From Sinorhizobium sp. (GTDB taxonomy: Bacteria; Pseudomonadota; Alphaproteobacteria; Rhizobiales; Rhizobiaceae), in NCBI GenBank assembly GCA_031178305.1, contig JAPSJG010000225.1, positions 1 to 6,452 of the forward strand: a DNA stretch of 6,452 bases. The letters run 5' to 3'. The notes beneath the pieces are model-generated. The model did no database searches. It saw nothing but the letters and a program-made list of their open reading frames with translations, and was not told the DNA's origin. Below are positions 1 to 5,131 of this stretch, in pieces; position 1 is the stretch's first letter; every line of letters begins with the position of its first letter. Position numbers and translations under genes: made by a program.

Positions 1-42
1 GGATTTTAAGTCCCTTGCGTCTACCAGTTTCGCCACGTCCGC
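1..42 (-). tRNA. tRNA-Leu(UAA), 5' part, cut by the window edge
   Basis: Read on the minus strand, the sequence begins at position 42 with GCGGACGT, a normal seven-base 5' acceptor strand followed by U8. It continues through a leucine-type D arm (GGCGAAACTGGTAGACGC). An anticodon stem strand AGGGA and the loop CTTAAAA follow, giving anticodon UAA, which reads the Leu codon UUA. The long D arm fits a class II tRNA such as Leu. The gene leaves the window just after the anticodon loop, so the variable arm, T arm and 3' end are not visible. It lies downstream of the exported-protein gene in the same direction but has its own promoter-like sequence. Confidence 0.93.
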
Positions 43-50
43 GTGCGGCT

Positions 51-80
51 TAAATCAGGCACTTGGACGATTCAGTCAAG
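51..80 (-). promoter_or_regulatory. Predicted promoter of the tRNA-Leu gene
   Basis: On the minus strand a -35 box TTGACT (79 to 74, preceded by C, giving the rhizobial CTTGAC form) is followed 17 bp later by a weaker -10, GATTTA (56 to 51). The mature tRNA begins 8 bp after the -10, so transcription would start at or a base or two before the tRNA. The bases between the -10 and the tRNA (GCCGCAC) are GC-rich, like the discriminator of stringently controlled stable-RNA promoters. The -35 is clear. The -10 is poor, so this is a prediction. Confidence 0.5.
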
Positions 81-117
81 AAATGTTTTGTGCAACAGCC
101 CGAGAGCGGCCCGCATG

Positions 118-708
118 CTACTCCGCCGCGATCTTGAAGGGCTGGTCGACGGTCGCGCTCCGGCCGCTATGGATGTCGTTGAAGCGGAAGCGCAGGACAT
201 AATCGCCTTCCGGGGCGCCGCCGACGTCGACGGTGAGCGTTGCATAGATTTCCTGGTTTCTGTGATAGCCGGTGAAGGTGAAGTCGCCGAAGGCGTTGCG
301 GCTGGCGAGGACTTCGCCTTCCGGGCTCATCACGTCGAGATCGACGGTGAAGCGCGTCTCGAGCTTGCCTTCGGCACCGGCCTCCTTCCAGGTGAGCCCG
401 ACGGGTTCGACATAGGAGACGAGCTTCTCGCGGGGCTTGAAGGCCGAGCCCTCTTTCTGCTCGTACATCCCGTAGCCCGCCGGTGTGGCGGTCACGAACA
501 CGGCCTTGCCGATCGTGAAGGGCAGGGTCTTTGAAAATTCGCCGACGGCCTGGCGCAGCGTTTCGCGGGCGGCAGCCGCGTCGCCGGAGCTTGCCTGCTG
601 CTCGGCTTTGGCCGCCGCATCGGCTAGCGGTCCCGCCTCGACGCGAGAGCCGGACGTAATCACGCTCGCCACGATGGCGGCCGCGAGAAAGGGCAGGTGT
701 CTTCGCAT
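118..708 (-). CDS. Exported protein of unknown function
   Basis: The predicted protein is 196 residues. I chose the ATG at 708 because GGGGAA lies 5-6 bases upstream and the protein then opens with a Sec signal peptide: Arg2-Arg3, a hydrophobic core at residues 5-19, and a likely signal peptidase I site at VEA25/G26. A longer frame reaching to 801 would bury this signal. Residues 26-60 are an alanine- and glutamine-rich, probably helical stretch. Residues 65-194 look beta-rich, with alternating hydrophobics, a GYGMYEQ motif near 78-84, a YVEPVG motif near 99-104, and an ending of the type G-x-Y-x-L-x-F-x-F-x-D-x-x-S-G, resembling an Ig-like secreted sandwich domain. There are no cysteines in the mature part and no catalytic signature I can name. 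It is probably periplasmic. The stop is 76 bp before the tRNA-Leu. I do not recognise the family. Confidence 0.8.
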   Translation of the reverse strand: MRRHLPFLAAAIVASVITSGSRVEAGPLADAAAKAEQQASSGDAAAARETLRQAVGEFSKTLPFTIGKAVFVTATPAGYGMYEQKEGSAFKPREKLVSYVEPVGLTWKEAGAEGKLETRFTVDLDVMSPEGEVLASRNAFGDFTFTGYHRNQEIYATLTVDVGGAPEGDYVLRFRFNDIHSGRSATVDQPFKIAAE

Positions 709-840
709 CGCGTTCCCCAGACCCGATATAATTGAAAGACTTGGGGATTTGCGGTTGCAAGTCAAGATAATCAAAATGAGCGAGCCCTGTTCGAGCTCCA
801 CGCGTCTCGAGGCGAGGAGGCCGATGCCGACGGCGGTACT

Positions 841-943
841 GCATGTTTCCCTTAAATCGGAGCCGATTCAAGGATAAAAACATGCAGCAATTCAAAGTGC
901 TGCAGCGACCTTTGTGCGTCTGAAAAGACGCACGGCGCTGTAG
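841..943 (+). repeat. Two-hairpin intergenic palindromic element, RIME-like
   Basis: Two large palindromes stand side by side. The first (841-885) has outer arms GCATGTTT/AAACATGC (841-848 and 878-885, perfect) and inner arms CCTTAAATCGG/CCGATTCAAGG (850-860 and 863-873, one mismatch, 2-base centre). The second (900-943) pairs CTGCAGCG (900-907) with CGCTGTAG (936-943, one G-U), then CC (909-910) with GG (934-935). Its top is GTGCGTCT/AGACGCAC (914-921 and 926-933), closed by a GAAA tetraloop. The length of about 103 bp, the pair of large palindromes and the rhizobial setting fit the published RIME1 class of Rhizobium intergenic mosaic elements as I remember it. The match is not checked. The second hairpin has no following U tract, so it is not a standard intrinsic terminator. 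Confidence 0.6.
882..923 (+). CDS. 13-codon small ORF inside the palindromic element
   Basis: ATG at 882 opens a 13-residue frame, MQQFKVLQRPLCV, ending at TGA 921-923. It has a good Shine-Dalgarno sequence, AAGGA (870-874), seven bases before the ATG, better than the one in front of ilvA. The SD and ATG both lie in the 3' arm of the first palindrome (841-885), and the last codons run into the second hairpin (900-943). I have the impression that near-identical peptides recur in front of many rhizobial genes, which would favour either real translation or a conserved RNA/DNA element that merely looks coding. Nothing in the sequence shows a function. It is not rich in branched-chain residues, so it is not an obvious ilv attenuation leader. 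Confidence 0.35.
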   Translation: MQQFKVLQRPLCV

Positions 944-1026
944 TCCGTGCGTTCCAAATCGATGGCCTCAGGCATGACAATGTGCGATAGCCACATCCAT
1001 CGGCAATGAACGGATGATGTCACGAG

Positions 1027-2274
1027 ATGAGGCAGGATGTTGAACAGGCGGCAGCGGCGATGCGCGAGATTTTTCCGGCAACGCCGCTGCAGCTCAACGA
1101 GCACTTGAGTGCGCGCTACGGCGCCTCCGTGTTTCTGAAGCGCGAGGACCTTTCGCCGGTGCGCTCATACAAGATTCGCGGCGCCTTCAACTTCTTCCGC
1201 AAGGCGCTCGCCGCGGGTGCCGCGGGCAAGACATTCGTCTGCGCTTCAGCAGGAAATCATGCCCAGGGCTTCGCTTTCGTCTGCCGCCACTTCGGCGTTC
1301 CGGGGGTCGTCTTCATGCCGGTGACCACGCCGCAGCAGAAGATCGACAAGACCCGCATGTTCGGCGGCGAATTCATAACCATCCGCCTCGTCGGCGATAT
1401 CTTCGACCACTGCTATCAGGCGGCGCGCGATCATGTCGAAGCGATCGAGGGGATCATGGTGCCGCCTTTCGACCACGCCGACATCATCGAAGGGCAGGCG
1501 ACGGTGGCGGCGGAGATTGCCGAGCAACTGCCCGATGGGGTAATGGCCGACCTCGTCATCCTGCCCGTCGGCGGCGGCGGGCTCGCTGCAGGCGTAACCG
1601 GATATTTCGGGGCCAGCCTTTCTTCCGATCGCTTTCTGTTCTGTGAACCGGCGGGCGCGCCAAGCCTCAGGCGCAGCCTCGAGGCGGGCAGCGTTGTCAC
1701 GCTCGATCAGGTGGACAATTTCGTCGATGGCGCGGCCGTCGCGCGGTTTGGCGATCTCAATTTCGCGGCGCTCAGTGCCTATTCGCCGGAGCAGGTAATG
1801 CTCCTGCCCGAAAATGCCATCTGCCTCACGATCACCGAGATGCTGAATGTCGAAGGCGTGGTGCTCGAGCCGGCGGGCGCGCTTTCGATCACGGCGCTGG
1901 AAGCACTGGGTCGCGAAGGGCTCGAAGGCAGGACCGTGGTCGCCGTCGTCTCCGGCGGCAACTTCGATTTTGAGCGTCTGCCCGATGTCAAGGAGCGGGC
2001 GATGCGGCATGCCGGACTTAAGAAGTACTTTATCCTGCGCATGGCGCAGCGGCCGGGCGCCTTGCGCGACTTCCTCAATCTGCTCGGCGACGAAGATGAT
2101 ATCGCCCGCTTCGAGTACCTGAAGAAGTCGGCACGCAACTTCGGTTCGGTGCTGATCGGCATTGAAACGAAGCACGCCGAGAACTTTCCGGTCCTGAAGC
2201 AGCGCTTCGATGCCGCCGGACTGAAATACCAGGACATCACGGAAAACGAGGTTCTCGCCAACCTCATCATCTGA
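1027..2274 (+). CDS. ilvA: Threonine dehydratase (threonine ammonia-lyase), short form with ACT-like domain
   Basis: This cytoplasmic PLP enzyme of 415 residues deaminates L-threonine to 2-oxobutyrate, the first committed step of isoleucine synthesis. The fold II catalytic domain covers about residues 15-320. Lys49 in SYKIRGA is the Schiff-base lysine, SAGNHAQG (74-81) holds the cofactor-side Asn77, GGGGLAAG (182-189) is the phosphate-binding glycine loop, EPAGA is at 281-285, and SGGN (309-312) ends the core. Residues 334-415 form a single ACT-like regulatory domain (YFILRMAQRPGALRDF at its start), the short architecture of about 410-420 residues rather than the longer E. coli form with two ACT-like modules. 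Isoleucine feedback is therefore plausible but inferred. The ATG at 1027 is the first start after an in-frame TGA at 1015. Its Shine-Dalgarno is weak (CGGA 12 bases away), and Met12 (1060) is the only nearby alternative. It is divergent from the exported-protein gene, with no ilv partner beside it in the window. Confidence 0.95.
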   Translation: MRQDVEQAAAAMREIFPATPLQLNEHLSARYGASVFLKREDLSPVRSYKIRGAFNFFRKALAAGAAGKTFVCASAGNHAQGFAFVCRHFGVPGVVFMPVTTPQQKIDKTRMFGGEFITIRLVGDIFDHCYQAARDHVEAIEGIMVPPFDHADIIEGQATVAAEIAEQLPDGVMADLVILPVGGGGLAAGVTGYFGASLSSDRFLFCEPAGAPSLRRSLEAGSVVTLDQVDNFVDGAAVARFGDLNFAALSAYSPEQVMLLPENAICLTITEMLNVEGVVLEPAGALSITALEALGREGLEGRTVVAVVSGGNFDFERLPDVKERAMRHAGLKKYFILRMAQRPGALRDFLNLLGDEDDIARFEYLKKSARNFGSVLIGIETKHAENFPVLKQRFDAAGLKYQDITENEVLANLII

Positions 2275-2305
2275 GTCGCAAGCGGCTACGCGGTCACGGC
2301 AAACT

Positions 2306-2554
2306 ATACCAACGGCGGTAGATTCTGACCGATCTGATGGGACAGGACGCTCCGCTGGAGGCGCGCTGTGCAGGGCGATGCTACGGCCAGCGCAACGACG
2401 TCCAGCGGATCGCCCTGTCCCACCTGAAGGGCGGGGTTTGTGCGCGCCGTGGCTGCGTTGCGCACGCTTATGCTACGGCTCACGGCGCGCGACGCGCCTT
2501 GCCACGACACGCAACAACTCCGGTCAGATTGGTAGAATCTACCGCCGTTGGTAT
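2306..2554. mobile_element. MITE-like element with terminal inverted repeats
   Basis: The left end starting at 2306 reads ATACCAACGGCGGTAGATTC. Its complement occurs in inverted orientation at the right end (through 2554). The arms match perfectly for 21 bp, then continue for about 10 more with one inserted base and one mismatch (2306-2337 against 2524-2554). Inside are further palindromes: GGGACAGG (2339-2346) with CCTGTCCC (2414-2421), TCCGCTGGA (2351-2359) with TCCAGCGGA (2401-2409), and GCGCGCCGTG (2442-2451) with CACGGCGCGC (2481-2490). ATGCTACGGC occurs as a direct repeat at 2378 and 2470. A TA dinucleotide flanks each side (2305-2306 and 2555-2556), compatible with TA target duplication if the ends are one base uneven. 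No transposase is encoded, so any movement would need one supplied in trans. It fills the gap between ilvA and the HlyU-family gene, where its hairpins could also end ilvA transcripts. Confidence 0.72.
2339..2421 (+). other. Long hairpin inside the MITE-like element, downstream of ilvA
   Basis: An 8-bp outer stem (2339-2346 with 2414-2421), a short imperfect joint, a 9-bp perfect stem (2351-2359 with 2401-2409) and an inner GCGCTG/CAGCGC pair (2363-2368 with 2388-2393) can form one extended hairpin in RNA of either strand. An alternative 9-bp pairing, CAGGGCGAT (2371-2379) with ATCGCCCTG (2409-2417), competes with it. It lies 65 bp after the ilvA stop and is the nearest strong structure there. 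No U tract follows, so a terminator role is only a guess. Confidence 0.4.
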
Positions 2555-2559
2555 TAGGC

Positions 2560-2589
2560 TTTGACAGCGTCGGCCGTGGCGGCTAACCA
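2560..2589 (+). promoter_or_regulatory. Predicted promoter of the HlyU-family gene
   Basis: A consensus -35, TTGACA, at 2561-2566 is followed by a 17-bp spacer and a weak -10 (TAACCA 2584-2589, or CTAACC one base to the left in the rhizobial register). Transcription starting 6-8 bases after the -10 would begin at or within a base or two of the ATG at 2596, predicting a leaderless mRNA. The -35 begins only 6 bp beyond the right end of the MITE-like element, so that insertion has left the core promoter intact. The -10 is the weak part of this call. Confidence 0.42.
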
Positions 2590-2595
2590 TAAGCC

Positions 2596-2916
2596 ATGGC
2601 ATCGTTTTTCTCGAAACTCTTCGGCTTCTCGAGCGGCTCCGAAAAAGAGGCCCAGCCTGCGGCCGGAAAGGCGGAGACCTATGCGGACTGCCTGATCCGC
2701 GCGACGCCGATGCGCGAGGGATCGCAGTACCGGCTCGCCGGCAGCATCGAAAAGACGATGCCGGACGGCGCGACCAAGGTGCGCAATTTCATTCGCGCCG
2801 ATCTCTTCTCGTCCGAGCAGGATGCCATCGACTCGGCCCTCCGGAAGGGGAGGCAGATCGTCGACGAGCAGCGTTCGTCTCTCTTCGCTGACGATGTGCC
2901 GACGCGTTCCGTGTGA
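2596..2916 (+). CDS. HlyU-family small protein, putative transcriptional regulator
   Basis: The 106-residue protein starts MASFFSKLFGF, the usual amphipathic N-terminus of rhizobial members of this family. A Ser/Lys/Ala-rich linker covers residues 12-27. The conserved domain (about 28-100) reads EGSQYRLAGSIEK, then FIRADLFSSEQDA, then RKGRQIVDEQ and SLF, which I recognise as the pattern of the family annotated HlyU (PF10115). That label comes from homology to a virulence activator. There is no helix-turn-helix I can point to, so a DNA-binding role in this organism is uncertain. An in-frame TAA (2590-2592) lies one codon before the ATG, which fixes this start, and there is no Shine-Dalgarno. 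It converges on cpdB with 108 bp between the stops. Confidence 0.85.
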   Translation: MASFFSKLFGFSSGSEKEAQPAAGKAETYADCLIRATPMREGSQYRLAGSIEKTMPDGATKVRNFIRADLFSSEQDAIDSALRKGRQIVDEQRSSLFADDVPTRSV

Positions 2917-2986
2917 CGTGATCCGCGGCATGTGGTCGCGATAGCACATTGCCTTCCTATAGCCGGATTTCAGAGCATTTGCGCCA

Positions 2987-3008
2987 GGCGCCGATCCTGA
3001 TCGACGCC
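2987..3008. terminator. Inverted repeat between convergent genes, possible terminator stem
   Basis: The arms at 2987-2996 (GGCGCCGATC) and 2999-3008 (GATCGACGCC) are complementary apart from one position, which is G-U in minus-strand RNA, around a 2-base centre. In RNA the innermost pairs must open to form a loop. It lies between the stop of the HlyU-family gene and the stop of cpdB, where a shared terminator is expected. Neither strand has a U tract after the stem, so this is the best candidate in the gap rather than a clear terminator. Confidence 0.3.
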
Positions 3009-3024
3009 CGGTGTTGAGGCGCAT

Positions 3025-5007
3025 TCAGAGGCGGATGCGGAAGCGGGCAAAACCGTCGGGGCCGTCGCCGGCATCCTCGAGGGCGACCGCCTTGATCTCG
3101 GCAAGGAACTGCCGTGCATTGGGGCTGCTGTCGAAGACGACGCTGGTGTTCTCCATCGGCGTGAATTTCCAATTGGCGTCAGCCGACGGATTGATCGTGC
3201 CCTGCTCGATGATGTAGCGCACGATCACGTCACGGTTTGTGTCAGGCGCCACGAAGACGACCTTGTCGGCCGCGATCTCCGGGAAATGGCCGCCGCCGCC
3301 GGCGCGATAGTTGTTGGTCGCAACCACGAATTTCTGCGCGGGATCGATCGGCTTGCCAGCGAACTTCAGATCTCGGATGCGTTCGGCTTCCGGATTCGCC
3401 AGATTGCCGTCCTTGTCGAACCTCGCCGGCCGCGAAAGGTCGATCTCATAGGTGACGCCGTCGATCACGTCGAAATTGTAGGACGGGAAGTCGCCGTTGA
3501 TCAGGCTTGCGTCCGTGGCGCCGGGTGTGATCTGGTTGAAGATGCCCGCGGACATTTCGAGCCAGTTGCGCACCTGCTCGCCGGTGATGGCGACGGCCTG
3601 CACGGTGTTGGGGTAGAGATAGAGATCGGCGACGTTCTTGATCGCGATGTCACCCGCCGGGACGTCGGTGTAATAATCGGCGCCGCCGCGGCCGCCGGCC
3701 TTGAAGGGGGCTGCGGCGGAAAGCACCGGCAGATCCTTGTGCTCGGTGTCCTTGAGCATCTCGCGAATGTACCAGGTCTGCGCCTGGCTGACGATCTGTA
3801 CCGAGGGGTCGTCGGCAACGAGGGCAAAGTAGGAGTAGAGCGGCGCTGAGGTCTTGCCGACGGGGGTGCGGACGTAGGCGAGCGTCGCCTCGTGATCCTT
3901 CGTGGCGGCCGCCAGAACCTCCGGCTTGTCGCCGACCTCCGCGATCACCTTCTTCTCTTCCCGCCGGAAGATCGGGCGCGCCTCGCTGGTCGAGCCGACC
4001 ACCCGCCATTGACCGCCGTCTCGTTCGAGGAGCAGGTCGATCAGGCCGAGATGCGAGCCCCAGAAGCCGCCCATCACGCCCGGCTTGCCGGAGATCAGCC
4101 CCTTGGCATTGTCGACGCCGGCGACGCCGTCGAATTTCGGGCCGGGGAAGTCGAGATGGCTGTGGCCGGTGACGATCGCGTCGATGCCGCCGATTGCCGC
4201 AAGTGGAACGGAGGCGTTCTCAAGGTTCTCGGCATAGGCCTCTTGGCCGATGCCGGAATGGGAGAGCGCGATGACGATTTCCGCGCCTTCCTCCCGCATC
4301 TGCGGTACCCAGGCCTCGGCCGCGTTGACGATGTCGCGGGCATTCGCCTTGCCTTCGAGGTTCTTCGCATCCCAGGTCATGATCTGCGGCGGCACGAAGC
4401 CGATCAGGCCGATGCGGATCGGGTGCTCCTGACCGCTGCCGTCCTTGATCTTGCGGTCGAGAATGACATAGGGCTTGAGGAAGAGCGCATCCTCGCGGGG
4501 ATTCGCGGCAAGCGTGCCTTTCGTCAGGTTGGCGCAGACGAGCGGGAAATTCGCGCCGTTCAGCACGTTGAACATGAAGTCCAGGCCGTAATTGAATTCG
4601 TGATTGCCAAGCGTGCCGCAGTCATAGCCGAGCACGTTCATCGCCGCGATGACCGGATGCATGTCGCCTTCCTTCATGCCGCGCTTATAGGCGATGTAGT
4701 CGCCCATCGGATTGCCCTGCAGGAAATCGCCATTGTCGACGAGGATGGAATTCGTCGCCTCAGCCCGGATCGCGTCGATGATCGAGGCGGTGCGGGCGAG
4801 CCCCATCGTGTCATTCGGCTTGTCGGCGTAATAGTCATAGGGGAAGACATGGACGTGCAAGTCGGTCGTTTCCATGATCCGCAGATGCGCCTGGTTCGCG
4901 GCCGCGCGGGCGGAGAAAGGATGGAGCACGGCGAGCGCCGAGGAGGCGGCCAGTCCGCCGATGAGCGCGCGGCGCGAAATGGGAAAGAGGGCGGTCGTCG
5001 ACGGCAT
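3025..5007 (-). CDS. cpdB: Periplasmic 2',3'-cyclic-nucleotide 2'-phosphodiesterase / 3'-nucleotidase
   Basis: The enzyme (660 residues; E. coli CpdB has about 647) opens 2',3'-cyclic nucleotides to 3'-nucleotides and removes the phosphate, allowing periplasmic nucleotide salvage. The metallophosphoesterase domain (about 40-345) carries the two-metal ligands: D49-x-H51, D91-N-G-D94, G-N135-H136-E137, H250, and G-H282-S-H284. The 5'-nucleotidase C-terminal domain (about 378-605) contains FPSYNFDVIDG (507-517) and NNYRAGGGGHFPE (565-577), the substrate-binding region. The N-terminus has SRRALIGG (11-18) followed by a hydrophobic stretch and an Ala-x-Ala-type cleavage region near 33-36, a twin-arginine (Tat) style signal. 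I chose the ATG at 5007 for its GGAG eight bases upstream and this signal; an open frame to 5142 would add 45 unlike residues and overlap the upstream gene's end. All key residues are present. Confidence 0.95.
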   Translation of the reverse strand: MPSTTALFPISRRALIGGLAASSALAVLHPFSARAAANQAHLRIMETTDLHVHVFPYDYYADKPNDTMGLARTASIIDAIRAEATNSILVDNGDFLQGNPMGDYIAYKRGMKEGDMHPVIAAMNVLGYDCGTLGNHEFNYGLDFMFNVLNGANFPLVCANLTKGTLAANPREDALFLKPYVILDRKIKDGSGQEHPIRIGLIGFVPPQIMTWDAKNLEGKANARDIVNAAEAWVPQMREEGAEIVIALSHSGIGQEAYAENLENASVPLAAIGGIDAIVTGHSHLDFPGPKFDGVAGVDNAKGLISGKPGVMGGFWGSHLGLIDLLLERDGGQWRVVGSTSEARPIFRREEKKVIAEVGDKPEVLAAATKDHEATLAYVRTPVGKTSAPLYSYFALVADDPSVQIVSQAQTWYIREMLKDTEHKDLPVLSAAAPFKAGGRGGADYYTDVPAGDIAIKNVADLYLYPNTVQAVAITGEQVRNWLEMSAGIFNQITPGATDASLINGDFPSYNFDVIDGVTYEIDLSRPARFDKDGNLANPEAERIRDLKFAGKPIDPAQKFVVATNNYRAGGGGHFPEIAADKVVFVAPDTNRDVIVRYIIEQGTINPSADANWKFTPMENTSVVFDSSPNARQFLAEIKAVALEDAGDGPDGFARFRIRL

Positions 5008-5054
5008 GAGCGAATCTCCGCATTCAGAATGTTCGGGTGGTGCCGGCAGATCGT

Positions 5055-5078
5055 GATTCGCCGCCCCAGGCGGCAATC
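5055..5078 (-). other. GC-rich hairpin between the CopCD gene and cpdB
   Basis: In minus-strand RNA, GATTGCCGCC (5078 to 5069) pairs with GGCGGC-G-AATC (5065 to 5055), leaving one bulged G and a 3-base TGG loop. It lies 54-77 bp after the CopCD stop and 48 bp before the cpdB start. It could end the upstream transcript or form part of the cpdB leader. No U tract follows, so neither role is shown. I see no convincing cpdB promoter in this 124-bp gap. Confidence 0.4.
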
Positions 5079-5131
5079 TTAGTACAACTTGACCGCGTGA
5101 CCATGACGGAATTTGGGGCGCAGCCAGTCCC

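Larger units (their letters stand above)
709..1026. other. Divergent intergenic region between the exported-protein gene and ilvA
   Basis: This 318-bp gap holds the start signals of both flanking genes and the palindromic element at 841-943. For the minus-strand gene, a CTTGAC box is present (771 to 766) and an AT-rich TTATAT lies at 731-726, but they are too far apart to form one promoter. For ilvA I see no convincing -35/-10 pair. Between the element and ilvA a nested weak hairpin (960-965 with 997-1002, and 980-984 with 992-996) could form in the leader. No attenuator-type leader peptide rich in Ile, Leu, Val or Thr is present. Confidence 0.5.

Noticed and set aside
726..771. A promoter for the exported-protein gene made of CTTGAC (771-766) and TTATAT (731-726), minus strand.
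   Set aside because: The spacing is about 28 bp, far from the 16-18 bp needed; at 17 bp the -10 position reads as a non-consensus hexamer.
914..943. Second hairpin of the palindromic element as an intrinsic terminator.
   Set aside because: The stem is strong but the sequence after it (TCCGTGCGTT) has no U tract.
960..1002. Nested hairpin (CGATGG/CCATCG and ATGTG/CACAT) in the ilvA leader as a riboswitch or attenuator.
   Set aside because: The stems are only 5-6 bp with a 14-base asymmetric gap, within chance expectation, and match no riboswitch class I know.
962..1009. A 15-codon ORF (MASGMTMCDSHIHRQ) just before ilvA as a possible attenuation leader peptide.
   Set aside because: It has no run of Ile, Leu, Val or Thr codons, no Shine-Dalgarno, and no terminator/antiterminator pair after it.
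2337..2564. 75-codon plus-strand ORF covering most of the MITE-like element (and a 68-codon minus-strand ORF at 2304-2510).
   Set aside because: It has no ribosome binding site, runs through palindromes and the right terminal repeat, and its composition is Arg/Ala/Cys-rich as expected from GC-rich non-coding DNA. Such ORFs may be annotated as hypothetical in rhizobia because the repeat is common.
3892..5082. 396-codon plus-strand ORF opposite cpdB, and other long antisense frames (1246-2175 minus opposite ilvA; 5198-5842 plus opposite the CopCD gene).
   Set aside because: They mirror strongly supported genes, are full of Arg/Asp/Gly from third-position GC bias, and show no domain or start signal.
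5088..5110. Repeated GTCA motifs (minus strand) upstream of cpdB as a Pho box.
   Set aside because: The copies are 6 and 8 bases apart, not the 11-base period of a Pho box, and flanking bases do not match.
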